Part shown: positions 18,444 to 28,556 of the stretch, one piece after another
Layout: each line of letters starts with the position of its first letter
Numbering within the stretch: the first letter of the stretch is position 1
Source of the DNA: Chryseobacterium sp. 3008163
GTDB taxonomy: Bacteria; Bacteroidota; Bacteroidia; Flavobacteriales; Weeksellaceae
Reading direction: 5' to 3'
Assembly: GCF_003669035.1 (NCBI RefSeq)
Contig: NZ_CP033070.1
Coordinates: 3,038,001-3,102,000 of the forward strand
DNA length: 64,000 bases
Made by a program: the position numbers and the translations under genes
The notes under the pieces: generated by a model
What the model saw: the letters and a program-made list of their open reading frames with translations, nothing else
Told to the model about the DNA's origin: nothing
Database searches by the model: none

Positions 18444-18654
18444 TTTATTTAAACATTAAGTTTTGATTAAGCTGTGAAGTTTAAATACGTTGTAGAATTC
18501 TTATGAAATTTGCCTGCGAATTCCTTAATAACCCTTAACTCCTTAATAGTCCTTAATGGTTCAAATCTATTCAACGATTTTCTTAGTTAAAGTTTTTCAA
18601 AATTAAACATTTAGTTATTAGTCTAATATCTAAAGCTAACATCTAATTTCTATT

Positions 18655-21600
18655 ATGAATAAATTCATTAAAAATATCATTTCGTTTTCACTCAAAAATA
18701 AAGCCTTCACCTTTATTTGGGTAACGGTTTTAGCGGTTGCGGGTTTTATCAGTTTCAAAAATATGCCGATTGAAGCTTTCCCCGATGTCACCAACACCCA
18801 AATTGTGATTATCACCCAGTGGAATGGCCGAAGTGCCGAAGAAGTGGAACGATTTGTTACGACACCTATTGAACTGGCGATGAGTCCAGTTCAGAAAAAA
18901 ACAAGCGTTAGAAGTACAACGATGTTCGGACTTTCTATTGTTAAAATTCTTTTTGATGATGGAGTAGACGATATGTTTGCCAGAAATCAGGTCAACAATC
19001 AGCTTCGAAATGTGAGTCTGCCTGATGAGGTTGACCCGGAAGTGCAGCCTCCATACGGACCGACCGGAGAAATTTTCAGATATACTTTGGAAAGTAAAAC
19101 TAAAGATTCAAGAGAATTGCTGACTTTGCAAAACTGGGTCATCGACCGTGCGCTGAGAGGTGTTCCCGGAGTTGCTGATATCAATGTCTTCGGTGGTCAG
19201 GATAAAGTGTTTGAGCTGAGCATTGACCCAAGAGCTTTAGATAAATACAATCTGACACCTTCTCAGATTTTGAAGCTGTTACAAAAAGCAATCTGAATGT
19301 CGGCGGAGATGTGATCGAGAAAAACGGACAAGCCTACGTTGTTCGTGGAATTGGTTTGGTACAATCGAATGAAGATATTGGAAACATCACGATTCAAAAC
19401 GAAAGCGGAAATCCGGTTTTGGTAAAAAATGTAGCGGAAGTTCACGAGAGTTCACTGCCAAGGGTAGGGCAGGCTGGTCTGAATAAGCAGGATGATACCG
19501 TAGAAGGAATCGTGGTGATGCGGAAAGGCGAAAATCCACGAGAGGTTTTGGTGGGTGTAAAAGCTAAAATTAATGAGCTGAACGAAAAGATTCTTCCGAA
19601 AGATGTGAAAATGGTCACTTTTTACGACCGAGATAATCTGATGGATTTCACTACAGAAACTGTAATGCATAATTTACTGGAAGGAATTATTCTGGTGACA
19701 GTTATCGTTTTAATTTTCATGGCAGACTGGCGTACAACTTTGATTGTTTCCATCATCATTCCATTATCCTTACTGTTTGCCTTTTTATGTTTAAAAATGG
19801 CAGGGATGAGTGCCAACTTACTTTCACTTGGAGCAGTCGATTTCGGAATCATCATTGACGGAGCCGTCGTCATGGTCGAAGGAATCTTTGTCATGCTCGA
19901 CCATAAAGCCAAGAAATACGGTCCTGAGAAATTTAACAAAATGGCAAAAGCCGGGTGGATTAAACAGACCGGGACAGGTTTAGGAAAAGCAATTTTCTTT
20001 TCAAAATTAATTATCATTACTTCGTTAATTCCAATTTTCTCATTCCAGAAAGTGGAAGGAAAAATGTTCTCACCATTAGCGTTCACACTTGGTTTTGCAT
20101 TGATCGGAGCATTGATTTTCACGCTGACGCTGGTTCCAGTTCTTACGCATCTACTTTTAAATAAGAATGTGAGGGAAAAGAACAATCCGTTTGTGAATTT
20201 CTGGGACAGAATTGTGTTGAAAGGTTTCAGTTTTACATTTAAACATAAAAAACTCAGTTTAATTGTTGCGTTGTCCTTCATGGCAGTGACCTTATTTTCA
20301 GGAAAATTTTTAGGAACAGAATTCTTACCTCAGTTAAATGAAGGTTCGCTGTGGATCACTGCAGAAATGCCGATGAGTTCATCTTTAAAAGAATCGTTGA
20401 AGACTGCAGAGATTTTGAAGAAAGACATTATGAGTGTTCCGGAAGTGACCGATGTTCTGGCACAAACCGGACGAAGTAATGACGGAACAGATCCCAACGG
20501 TTTCGGATTTGTGCAGTTTGCCGTGAATCTTCAGCCAAAAGATGAGTGGAAACGAAAAATCAATTATGAAGAACTCGTAGAAGAAATTGATAAAAAACTG
20601 AGAAATTATCAGGGAATTACGTTCAATTATTCTCAGCCGATCTCAGATAACGTGGCAGAAGCGGTGGCGGGTTTTAAAGCTGAAAATGGAATTAAAATTT
20701 ACGGTGACAATTTACAGACGCTAGACAGATTGGCGGATGAGGTTTTAAAATCAATTAAAGATGTAGGAGGTGTAAAAGATGCCGGAATCATTAAAAATAT
20801 TGGGCAACCGGAAGTTAGTGTGGTGCTCGACAGAGATAAAATGGCGGCTTACGGCGTGATGCCGGATGATGCACAATCGGTTTTGGAAATGGCATTTGGT
20901 GGAAAAACGGCTTCTGAAATGTTTGACGGAGAAAGAAAATTCCCAATAAGGTTGAGGTATTCTGAAGAGTACAGAAAAGACGAAAAAGATATTGCTTCAC
21001 TGATGGTTCCTACGCAGGACGGTGCAAAAATCCCTTTAAAAGAAATCAGTACAATTGTAAAAGATAACGGTGCAGCGTTTATTTATCGTGATGATATTAA
21101 AAGATATATCGGAATTAAATTCTCGATTCGTGACCGTGATTTAGGTGGAACAATTGGCGATGCACAGAAAGAAGTGGCAAAAATTAAAATTCCTGACGGA
21201 TATTCTGTAGGCTGGACAGGTCAGTTTGAAAACCAGCAAAGAGCTACAAAAAGACTGACAGAGGTCGTTCCTGTAAGTATTCTGGGGATTTTCTTCCTCT
21301 TATTCATCCTTTTCGGAAATATGAAAGATTCATTATTGGTGTTGGCGAACGTACCTTTTGCTTTAATTGGCGGAATTATCGCACTGCATGTAACGAATAT
21401 GAATTTCGGTATTTCTGCCGGAGTAGGAATGATTGCCCTTCTCGGAATCTGTATTCAAAACGGAGTCATTCTCATCACAGAATTTCATCAAAATGTAAAA
21501 GAAGGGTTGAAAATAGATGACGCCATCTTTAGCGGTGTAAAATCCAGAACGCGACCAGTAATTATGACAGCATTAATGGCATCGATTGGGCTTTTACCAG

Positions 21601-21752
21601 CGGCACTTTCTACAGGTATTGGCTCAGAATCGCAAAAACCGTTAGCGATTGTAATCATCGGCGGATTAATTACGGCAACATTTTTAACCTTATTAATCTT
21701 CCCGATTATCTTTTGGATATTTAATAAAACCAAGAAAACAGAAGTTTTATAG
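18655..21752 (+). pseudogene. Heavy-metal RND efflux pump (CusA/CzcA family), frameshifted
   Basis: A pump gene of about 1,030 codons split by a frameshift. The first part (18655-19296) has the first transmembrane helix and porter segments (NMPIEAFPDVTNTQIVI). The second part (to 21752) carries the remaining helices and ends FWIFNKTKKTEVL. Restoring one T in the run at 19268-19271 rejoins them as QIFEAVTKSNLNVGGDVIEK. The proton-relay Asp-Asp-Glu set of HME-RND pumps is visible in DFGIIIDGAVVMVE. The pump exports metal ions from periplasm or cytoplasm using the proton gradient. If the shift is real, the system is dead; a sequencing error is equally possible. Confidence 0.88.
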
Positions 21753-21809
21753 CTTAAAGGCTATTCATTAAAATTAAAAAATCATTCTTTCATTTATCTT
21801 TATAAAGTT

Positions 21810-21850
21810 GAAGCCCGGAATAGAATAATCTATCTCGGGCTTCTTTATAT
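21810..21850. terminator. Terminator between the efflux operon and the DUF4394 gene
   Basis: GAAGCCCG (21810-21817) pairs with CGGGCTTC (21836-21843), loop of 18 nt, T-rich tail on the plus strand. It lies between convergent genes. Confidence 0.65.
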
Positions 21851-21866
21851 GAAATCAAGTCTGTTT

Positions 21867-23369
21867 TTAGAATCCTAAACCTACCGTAAATCCTCTTACA
21901 GGATTAGGATAAGTGCCTAATGAAGAAGCTGCTCCGGTTGTAGTGTTTACTGTATATAATTTTGTTTCTGTACCAACAGTAGCTAATAAATATGCTTTCT
22001 GGCTTGTGCTTCCGATATCGAAACCGTTGGCTGCTGCTATGTTAATTCCTAAGGCTCCTCTTTCTACCAAAGTACCTGCATTTGGTGGATTTTGAAGATA
22101 TAATTTATCAGTATTATGGTCGATTACAAAAAGCTCAGTAGCAGTTGTTCCGGCAAAATTATTGGTATAAGCTGCTGCACCTACAGCTGGAGTTCCTGGG
22201 CTAAGTACGGTGTCTGTACCAGTAATTGCACCTGTGACAGGATCTAATCTTAAATTTTGTCCTGTATTGCTTACTACTCTTATTTTATCAACTAAAGGAT
22301 TAAAATCAAAACCAAACTCAGTTCCGGATAATAATGTAGGAAGTTGAGCTCCTACAACAGTTGCTGCACCAGTACCTAAATTAATCGTATAAATTCTACT
22401 TGAGTTTCCTAAGGCGTACAATTGCCCGTTTAAAGGTCTGAAATCAATCCCAAGAATTCCTTCTCCGGTTTGTAATCCAGTGATTGGCTTAGTAACTGGT
22501 TCAGGTTTATTAGGGTCAAAAATTTGTAATGCATTTGAGTTATCAATTGCATAAGCAACAGCGTTTGTAGGGATAGCAATATCAATAATTTTTTGAGGTA
22601 AAGTACCGATACTTGAAGCTTTTCCTGTAGTAAGGTTTACGCTGTACAAAGCATTTTGACCTCCACTTGTAACTGCCATTAATGCATTTGTATTATCCGG
22701 GCTGATGTCAAATGCTGCCTGACCTGAGAATGTAAAGCCTAAACTTCCTACTTCTACCAAAGTTCCATTGTTAGGTGGATCTTGTTTAAATAATTTTCCT
22801 GAAGTTAAATCAAGATCATATAAAGTAGTTGTTGCAGCACCAGATTTACTGTTGGTATATGCAATACCCGCAATTGCTGCGGTCGTTGCAATGCTTGTAT
22901 CAGTAGCTGCAGTAACTCCATTTTCAGGATTGATACGAAGATTTTGTCCTGTGTTTGATACCAATCTGATACGGTCAACAGTAGGATTGAAGTCAATAGA
23001 AACAATAGTTCCCGAAACAGCAGGACTAAATGCTGTAGTACTTACCACTCTGCTTGTTGCAGTAGCTGTATTAATGATATACAATTTACTGTTATTGGAT
23101 ACTGCATAAAGTTCTCCGGTAGCAGGTCTGAAATCGATACTTAATAATTTTTCTCCCGTTGCAAGTCCTGTAATAGGCTTGGTGGAAGTTATTACGTTAC
23201 TGTTTTTAGCATTAAAAGCTAAAAGGTCGTTGTTGGCACTCAAACCGTAGACCATAACGTCTGGTGCAACGGAAGGTGTTTCTGGTGTACTCATGTCATC
23301 GTCGTCATCGCAAGAGATGATCGTGACAAATGCAAATGTAGCCAGACAAATGTTGAATAGTTTTTTCAT
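21867..23369 (-). CDS. DUF4394 repeat lipoprotein
   Basis: 500 residues. The lipobox VTIISCDDDDD puts the lipidated Cys at residue 20, followed by an acidic linker. Two tandem DUF4394 domains (about 40-270 and 275-500) each contain the pattern TGLxTGExLLxIDFRPxxGxLYA followed by FxFNPxVDxIRxVSNTGQNLR. The repeat looks like a beta-propeller. The Asp-rich start after Cys would favour surface exposure in Bacteroidota. Function is unknown. It faces the efflux operon tail-to-tail and has no operon partner. Confidence 0.85.
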   Translation of the reverse strand: MKKLFNICLATFAFVTIISCDDDDDMSTPETPSVAPDVMVYGLSANNDLLAFNAKNSNVITSTKPITGLATGEKLLSIDFRPATGELYAVSNNSKLYIINTATATSRVVSTTAFSPAVSGTIVSIDFNPTVDRIRLVSNTGQNLRINPENGVTAATDTSIATTAAIAGIAYTNSKSGAATTTLYDLDLTSGKLFKQDPPNNGTLVEVGSLGFTFSGQAAFDISPDNTNALMAVTSGGQNALYSVNLTTGKASSIGTLPQKIIDIAIPTNAVAYAIDNSNALQIFDPNKPEPVTKPITGLQTGEGILGIDFRPLNGQLYALGNSSRIYTINLGTGAATVVGAQLPTLLSGTEFGFDFNPLVDKIRVVSNTGQNLRLDPVTGAITGTDTVLSPGTPAVGAAAYTNNFAGTTATELFVIDHNTDKLYLQNPPNAGTLVERGALGINIAAANGFDIGSTSQKAYLLATVGTETKLYTVNTTTGAASSLGTYPNPVRGFTVGLGF

Positions 23370-23562
23370 AAAATTTATTTTAATTGATAGTTTCGTCTAA
23401 ATATACGAGAGAAAAATAAACTTGGATTTGTAAAGTGTTTTTTTTAATTCATTTTTTTGTTATAAATTTGCAATTCCAATTTAGGGAAATGGATGTTTGC
23501 ATTTTTTTTGGTTTGAGTACTATTTTTTTTTAACAAAAAGATTTTAGTATTTAAAAAATCAT

Positions 23563-23570
23563 TATATTTG
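23563..23570 (+). promoter_or_regulatory. tuf promoter -7 element
   Basis: TATATTTG, 45 nt before the tuf start. A TTTTAG sequence at 23542 is the best -33 candidate. Another TAAATTTG at 23463-23470 could be a second, distal promoter. Confidence 0.7.
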
Positions 23571-23615
23571 CACACTGAAAATTTGAATAAACAATAAAAT
23601 AAATAATTTAATATC

Positions 23616-24830
23616 ATGGCAAAGGAAACGTTTAATCGTAACAAACCACACTTGAACATTGGTACTATTGGTCACGTTGACCATGGTAAAACTACACTTA
23701 CTGCAGCTATTTCTGCTGTATTGGCTAGCAAAGGTCTTGCTGAGAAAAAAGATTTCTCTGCTATTGACTCTGCTCCAGAAGAAAAAGAAAGAGGTATTAC
23801 TATCAATACTGCTCACATCGAATACGAAACTGAAAAAAGACATTACGCTCACGTTGACTGTCCAGGTCACGCGGATTACGTAAAGAACATGGTAACTGGT
23901 GCTGCTCAGATGGATGGTGCTATCGTTGTATGTGCTGCTACAGACGGACCAATGCCTCAAACTAGAGAGCATATCCTTCTATGTCGTCAGGTAAACGTAC
24001 CTAGAATCGTTGTTTTCATGAACAAAGTTGACATGGTAGATGATGCTGAGTTATTAGAGCTTGTTGAAATGGAATTGAGAGACTTATTGTCTACTTACGA
24101 TTTCGACGGAGATAACTCTCCAGTAATTCAAGGTTCTGCACTTGGTGCTCTTACTGCTGCTACTGCAGAAGGAGGTGCTAAGACTGATGATCAATGGTTT
24201 AAATCTGTTGAGCAATTAATGGATGCTGTTGACGAATGGATCGAGCAACCACCAAGAGATACTGATAAGCCATTCTTGATGCCAATCGAAGACGTATTCT
24301 CTATTACAGGTAGAGGTACTGTTGCAACTGGTAGAATCGAAGCTGGTATTATCAACACAGGAGATCCTGTAGATATCATTGGTATGGGTGAAGAGAAATT
24401 AACTTCTACTATTACAGGAGTTGAGATGTTCAGAAAGATCCTAGATAGAGGTGAAGCTGGAGATAACGTAGGTCTATTGTTGAGAGGTATTGAAAAAACT
24501 GACATCAAGAGAGGTATGGTTATCGCTAAGAAAGATTCTGTGAAGCCTCACAAGAAATTCAAAGCTTCAGTTTATATCCTTTCTAAAGAAGAAGGTGGAC
24601 GTCACACTCCATTCCACAACAAATATCGTCCTCAGTTCTACGTAAGAACTACTGACGTTACAGGTGAAATCTTCTTACCAGAAGGTGTAGAAATGGTAAT
24701 GCCTGGTGATAACTTAGAGATCACTGTAGAATTGTTACAGCCAATCGCTCTTAACGTAGGTCTTAGATTTGCAATCAGAGAAGGAGGTAGAACAGTTGGT
24801 TCAGGTCAGGTTACTGAAATCTTAGACTAA
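23616..24830 (+). CDS. tuf: Elongation factor Tu
   Basis: 404 residues. The GTPase motifs are GHVDHGKT (residues 19-26), DCPGHADY and NKVD, followed by domains II and III ending [13 protein letters not shown]. It delivers aminoacyl-tRNA to the ribosome. The insertion [15 protein letters not shown] in the GTPase domain makes it slightly longer than the E. coli protein. Codon use is strongly biased, as in other highly expressed genes here. tRNA-Trp, secE and nusG follow. The tRNA genes that normally precede tuf are 11 kb upstream. Confidence 0.98.
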   Translation: MAKETFNRNKPHLNIGTIGHVDHGKTTLTAAISAVLASKGLAEKKDFSAIDSAPEEKERGITINTAHIEYETEKRHYAHVDCPGHADYVKNMVTGAAQMDGAIVVCAATDGPMPQTREHILLCRQVNVPRIVVFMNKVDMVDDAELLELVEMELRDLLSTYDFDGDNSPVIQGSALGALTAATAEGGAKTDDQWFKSVEQLMDAVDEWIEQPPRDTDKPFLMPIEDVFSITGRGTVATGRIEAGIINTGDPVDIIGMGEEKLTSTITGVEMFRKILDRGEAGDNVGLLLRGIEKTDIKRGMVIAKKDSVKPHKKFKASVYILSKEEGGRHTPFHNKYRPQFYVRTTDVTGEIFLPEGVEMVMPGDNLEITVELLQPIALNVGLRFAIREGGRTVGSGQVTEILD

Positions 24831-24846
24831 TCATCTTAATATAATT

Positions 24847-24877
24847 AAAGTTCCGTAAGGAAACTTACGGAACTTTT
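24847..24877 (+). terminator. Hairpin terminator after tuf
   Basis: Perfect 13-bp stem (AAAGTTCCGTAAG / CTTACGGAACTTT) with a GAAA tetraloop but only T4 after it. Probably partial termination before tRNA-Trp and secE. Confidence 0.7.
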
Positions 24878-24882
24878 AATCT

Positions 24883-24953
24883 ACGGGCATCGTCCAATGG
24901 TAGGATACCGGTCTCCAACACCGTTGATCAGGGTTCGAATCCTTGTGCCCGTG
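24883..24953 (+). tRNA. tRNA-Trp (anticodon CCA)
   Basis: 71-nt cloverleaf. The acceptor ACGGGCA pairs with TGCCCGT, discriminator G, anticodon loop CTCCAAC and T-arm GGGTTCGAATCC. It lies 13 nt before secE, as in many Bacteroidota. Confidence 0.93.
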
Positions 24954-24966
24954 CAAAAAGAAAATA

Positions 24967-25170
24967 ATGAGCTTAGTAGAATTTTTAAAAGGTTCTTATC
25001 ACGAATTTAGACACAAAGTAGAGTGGCCAAAGTGGTCTGACTTACAGTCTTCAACTATTGTTGTTACTGTAGCAACTGTTATTTTGGCATTGTTTACCTT
25101 TGGCGTTGATGAATTGTTTTCAAAATCAATCAGCAACATCATCGGAATACTAATCAATACCTTCAACTAA
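24967..25170 (+). CDS. secE: Preprotein translocase subunit SecE
   Basis: 67 residues from ATG 24967; a longer frame starting inside tRNA-Trp is not credible. The sequence has the conserved amphipathic segment HKVEWPKWSDLQSSTIVV and one transmembrane helix (about residues 31-60). It stabilises SecY in the translocon. It is followed 17 nt later by nusG, the near-universal secE-nusG pair. Confidence 0.95.
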   Translation: MSLVEFLKGSYHEFRHKVEWPKWSDLQSSTIVVTVATVILALFTFGVDELFSKSISNIIGILINTFN

Positions 25171-25187
25171 TAAAGTATTTTCCCATA

Positions 25188-25730
25188 ATGAGCGAATTGA
25201 AATGGTATGTGCTGAAAGCGATCAGCGGACAGGAAAATAAAGTGAAAAACTATATTGAGACAGAAATCAAGCGTTTAGGCTTTGAGCAGTATGTTACTCA
25301 GGTAGTGATTCCTATGGAAAAGGTTATTCAGCTTAGAAATGGGAAGAAAGTGCCAAAAGAGAGACCATACTATCCTGGTTATCTGATGGTAGAAGCAGAG
25401 TTGATGGGAGAGATTCCTCACGTGATCAAAAACATTCCTGGTGTGATTTCTTTCTTGAGTTTAACCAAAGGTGGAGATCCTGTTCCGATGAGAAAATCTG
25501 AGGTCAACAGAATGCTTGGCAGAATGGATGAACTTTCGGAATTTGCTTCAGATGCAGAAATTCCATTCATCGTTGGTGAAAACGTGAAAGTAATCGATGG
25601 ACCATTCAATGGTTTCAACGGTACAGTAGAGAAAATCTTGGAAGACAAGAAAAAAGTAGAAGTTTCTGTTTTAATCTTCGGAAGAAAAACTCCAATGGAA
25701 CTGAGCTTTTCACAAGTAGAAAAAGTATAA
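25188..25730 (+). CDS. nusG: Transcription termination/antitermination protein NusG
   Basis: 180 residues. The N-terminal NGN domain begins MSELKWYVLKAISGQENKV and includes YPGYLMVEAEL. A C-terminal KOW domain has the motif GENVKVIDGPFNGFNGTVE (about 128-147). It binds RNA polymerase and links it to Rho or the ribosome. A strong terminator follows, so the rplKAJL operon starts independently. Confidence 0.97.
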   Translation: MSELKWYVLKAISGQENKVKNYIETEIKRLGFEQYVTQVVIPMEKVIQLRNGKKVPKERPYYPGYLMVEAELMGEIPHVIKNIPGVISFLSLTKGGDPVPMRKSEVNRMLGRMDELSEFASDAEIPFIVGENVKVIDGPFNGFNGTVEKILEDKKKVEVSVLIFGRKTPMELSFSQVEKV

Positions 25731-25744
25731 AACTTTTAAAATAT

Positions 25745-25782
25745 AAAAAAATACCGTTCAGAAATGAGCGGTATTTTTTTTA
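25745..25782 (+). terminator. nusG terminator
   Basis: About 15-bp stem (ATACCGTTCA with TGAGCGGTAT, one wobble) with a GAAA tetraloop and T8 tail. Confidence 0.88.
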
Positions 25783-25935
25783 ATAATTTTTTAAATTAAA
25801 TCTGTATTCAATTTGAGTATATATTTAGTGGTTTAACCTTTGAGACTTATATATTTTATCGTTGAATTAATGAAACCTATTTTTTCATATGCAACAGATT
25901 TTATTATTTTATATTGAAATTTAATTAGTTAAGTG

Positions 25936-25966
25936 TTTGCTATTTAAAATAATTTTCATAATTTTG
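25936..25966 (+). promoter_or_regulatory. rplKAJL promoter
   Basis: TTTG at 25936-25939 and TAATTTTG at 25959-25966 with a 19-nt spacer, giving a leader of about 90 nt before rplK. Confidence 0.82.
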
Positions 25967-25976
25967 CAGTCCGAAA

Positions 25977-26046
25977 AGTAGGTTTGCTTTATGTGAGTGC
26001 GGTAACCTGCTGAATAATAAATGCTTCCAAACTCATTAATTATTCA
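25977..26046 (+). promoter_or_regulatory. Structured rplK leader, candidate L1 autoregulatory site
   Basis: Two adjacent hairpins occupy the leader. AGTAGGTT (25977-25984) pairs with AACCTGCT (26004-26011), and TGAATAAT (26011-26018) pairs with ATTATTCA (26039-26046). The position, just upstream of rplK-rplA, is where ribosomal protein L1 represses its own operon in many bacteria. The binding partner is inferred, not shown. Confidence 0.45.
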
Positions 26047-26064
26047 ATTTTTAAAAAACAAACA

Positions 26065-26508
26065 ATGGCTAAAAAAGTCTTTAAAATGGTTAAGCTCCAA
26101 GTAAAAGGAGGAGCAGCAAACCCATCTCCACCAGTTGGTCCGGCATTAGGTTCTGCAGGTGTGAACATCATGGAGTTTTGTAAACAATTTAACGGAAGAA
26201 CTCAGGATAAGCCAGGTCAAGTTTTACCTGTAGTAATTACAGTGTACGAAGACAAATCTTTTGAATTCGTTATTAAAACTCCACCTGCAGCAATTCAGTT
26301 AATGGATGCAGCTAAAATCAAAGGAGGATCCGGTGAACCAAACAGAAACAAAGTAGGTGCTGTATCTTGGGCGCAAGTTCAAAAAATCGCTGAAGATAAA
26401 ATGACAGATCTTAACTGTTTTACTTTGGACTCAGCTCTTTCTATGGTTGCAGGTACTGCTAGATCTATGGGGTTAAGAGTAACAGGAACTAAACCAACTA
26501 ACGCTTAA
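26065..26508 (+). CDS. rplK: 50S ribosomal protein L11
   Basis: 147 residues starting [20 protein letters not shown], with the conserved [19 protein letters not shown] segment and a C-terminal domain ending [12 protein letters not shown]. It forms the GTPase-associated centre of the 50S subunit and binds 23S rRNA. First gene of the rplKAJL operon; rplA follows after 11 nt. Confidence 0.98.
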   Translation: MAKKVFKMVKLQVKGGAANPSPPVGPALGSAGVNIMEFCKQFNGRTQDKPGQVLPVVITVYEDKSFEFVIKTPPAAIQLMDAAKIKGGSGEPNRNKVGAVSWAQVQKIAEDKMTDLNCFTLDSALSMVAGTARSMGLRVTGTKPTNA

Positions 26509-26519
26509 AACTAAGAGAA

Positions 26520-27212
26520 ATGGCAAAATTGACTAAAAAGCAAAAGGAAGCTTTAAGCAAAGTAGAAAAAGGAAGAATTTATAACCTTGAAGAAGGTTCT
26601 GCTCTTGTAAAAGAGGTGAACACTGCAAAGTTTGACGCTTCTGTAGATATCGCTGTAAGATTGGGTGTAGACCCTAGAAAAGCTAACCAAATGGTAAGAG
26701 GTGTAGTATCTCTTCCTCATGGTACTGGTAAAGATGTTAAAGTTTTGGCTTTAGTAACTCCAGATAAAGAAGCTGAAGCGAAAGCAGCTGGTGCTGACTA
26801 TGTAGGTCTTGACGAATATTTACAAAAAATAAAAGATGGTTGGACTGATGTTGACGTTATCGTTACTATGCCAGCTGTTATGGGTAAATTAGGACCATTG
26901 GGTAGAGTATTAGGACCAAGAGGTTTGATGCCTAACCCAAAATCAGGTACTGTAACTATGGAAATTGGTAAAGCGGTAACTGAAGTAAAAGCTGGTAAAA
27001 TTGACTTTAAAGTAGACAAATACGGTATTATCCACGCTGGTATTGGTAAAGTATCTTTCGATGCTGCTAAAATCAAGGAGAATGCTCAGGAATTAATCTC
27101 TACTTTGATCAAAATGAAACCAACTGCTGCTAAAGGTACTTATGTGAAGAGCATTTATTTGTCTTCTACAATGAGCCCAGGTATTGCAATTGATAGTAAA
27201 TCTGTTAACTAA
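26520..27212 (+). CDS. rplA: 50S ribosomal protein L1
   Basis: 230 residues of the L1 two-domain fold. The RNA-binding segments [20 protein letters not shown] (residues 39-58) and [20 protein letters not shown] are conserved. L1 forms the stalk that moves E-site tRNA and commonly represses translation of rplK-rplA by binding the leader. Normal length, in the expected operon position. Confidence 0.98.
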   Translation: MAKLTKKQKEALSKVEKGRIYNLEEGSALVKEVNTAKFDASVDIAVRLGVDPRKANQMVRGVVSLPHGTGKDVKVLALVTPDKEAEAKAAGADYVGLDEYLQKIKDGWTDVDVIVTMPAVMGKLGPLGRVLGPRGLMPNPKSGTVTMEIGKAVTEVKAGKIDFKVDKYGIIHAGIGKVSFDAAKIKENAQELISTLIKMKPTAAKGTYVKSIYLSSTMSPGIAIDSKSVN

Positions 27213-27229
27213 TTATAATCCTTAAGACA

Positions 27230-27826
27230 ATGACAAAAGACCAAAAAGTTGTAGCAATACAAGAGATCAAAGATTTGCTTCAGGATGCTAAAGTAGTTTA
27301 TGTAGCAGATCTAGACGGTTTGAATGCTGCTAAATCTTCTGACTTCAGAAGACAGGCTTTCAAGCAAAATATTAAAGTAAAAGTTGTGAAAAACACACTT
27401 TTGCAAAAAGCAATGGAACAGATTGAAGGAGTAGATTACTCTGAAATGTTTGAAACTTTCAAAGGGAATACTGCATTAATGATTGCTGAAACGGCTAACG
27501 CTCCTGCAAAATTAATCAAAGACTTTAGAAAAAAAGAAGAAAAGCCGGCTTTAAAATCTGCTTTTGTACAAGAAACTTTCTATGTTGGTGACAACAATCT
27601 AGATGCTTTAGTAAGCATTAAGTCTAGAGAAGAAATGATCGGTGAAATCATCGGATTACTTCAGTCTCCAATTCAAAGAGTTGTTTCTGCTCTTCAAAAC
27701 AAATCTGAAACAGTAGAAGCTAAAGCTGAAGAAGCTGTTGCACCTGCTGTAGAAGAAACTCCTGCTGAGGCAGCTCCAGAAGCTCCTGCTGCAGAAAGCA
27801 CTGAGGAAACTCCAGCTGCTGAATAA
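27230..27826 (+). CDS. rplJ: 50S ribosomal protein L10
   Basis: 198 residues. The N-terminal rRNA-binding domain contains ADLDGLNAAKSSDFRRQAF. The helix that anchors L7/L12 dimers is around 150-175 (SPIQRVVSALQNKSE). The protein then carries an Ala/Pro/Glu-rich tail of about 30 residues (EAVAPAVEETPAEAAPEAPA) absent from the E. coli protein. The rplL gene follows after 46 nt. Confidence 0.96.
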   Translation: MTKDQKVVAIQEIKDLLQDAKVVYVADLDGLNAAKSSDFRRQAFKQNIKVKVVKNTLLQKAMEQIEGVDYSEMFETFKGNTALMIAETANAPAKLIKDFRKKEEKPALKSAFVQETFYVGDNNLDALVSIKSREEMIGEIIGLLQSPIQRVVSALQNKSETVEAKAEEAVAPAVEETPAEAAPEAPAAESTEETPAAE

Positions 27827-27872
27827 TTACTCTCAAAAAATTAAATAAATAATCAACAAAAACATTACAACA

Positions 27873-28238
27873 ATGTCAGATTTAAAAAATTTAGCTGAAA
27901 CGCTAGTAAACTTAACAGTAAAAGACGTAAATGAATTAGCTACTATCCTTAAGGATGAGTACGGAATCGAGCCAGCTGCTGCTGCAGTTGTTATGGCTGG
28001 TCCTGGTGCTGAAGCTGCTGAAGAAAAAACAGAATTCGATGTAATTCTTAAAGCTGCTGGTGCTTCTAAATTGGCTATCGTTAAATTAGTAAAAGATTTA
28101 ACTGGTGCTGGTCTTAAAGAAGCTAAAGATATCGTAGATGGAGCTCCTGCTGCAATCAAAACTGGTATCTCTAAAGACGAAGCTGAAGCTCTTAAGAAGC
28201 AATTAGAAGAAGCTGGTGCTGAAGTAGAATTGAAATAA
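27873..28238 (+). CDS. rplL: 50S ribosomal protein L7/L12
   Basis: 121 residues. An N-terminal dimerisation domain is followed by an Ala-rich hinge ([20 protein letters not shown]) and the C-terminal factor-binding domain with [20 protein letters not shown]. It recruits translation GTPases such as the EF-Tu encoded nearby. A strong terminator follows immediately, unlike the usual rplL-rpoB continuity. Confidence 0.98.
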   Translation: MSDLKNLAETLVNLTVKDVNELATILKDEYGIEPAAAAVVMAGPGAEAAEEKTEFDVILKAAGASKLAIVKLVKDLTGAGLKEAKDIVDGAPAAIKTGISKDEAEALKKQLEEAGAEVELK

Positions 28239-28260
28239 TTTTCAATTTTTAAATATAAGG

Positions 28261-28292
28261 AAGCGATAAACTTAGTTTATCGCTTTTTTTTT
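28261..28292 (+). terminator. rplL terminator
   Basis: Perfect 11-bp stem (AAGCGATAAAC / GTTTATCGCTT) with a TTA loop followed by T7. It isolates the ribosomal operon from the inserted surface-protein region. Confidence 0.9.
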
Positions 28293-28507
28293 GTACTATT
28301 TCTGGAATTCCCAACAGCTAACAGAGTTGTATTGATGGTTAACTTCTGACCGTCTTAATGGATTGTTTTAAGCCTTAGAAATAGCAAAAAGGTTAAATTT
28401 TTGCCGCTTCTTTTACTCTTCAATTAATAAATTTTAAAACATAAATTTTTATGTTAAATTTACTATTGTTGATATATATCATTTTTAGGATTTCTTAACA
28501 TACTGAT

Positions 28508-28540
28508 TTTGAACTAAAACACATAGTTTTTCTATTTTTG
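28508..28540 (+). promoter_or_regulatory. Module A promoter
   Basis: TTTG at 28508-28511 and TATTTTTG at 28533-28540, spacer 21 nt. The predicted start is about 10 nt before the TTG codon of the first gene. Confidence 0.7.
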
Positions 28541-28556
28541 CAAAACAGTAGGTATT

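Noticed and set aside
19622..20281. 219-codon open frame on the minus strand inside cusA
   Set aside because: Antisense shadow of the pump gene; composition mirrors the sense codons and there is no promoter or protein-like pattern.
24943..25170. Longer secE start inside tRNA-Trp
   Set aside because: The extra eight residues are encoded by the tRNA acceptor region; the ATG at 24967 gives the conserved SecE length.
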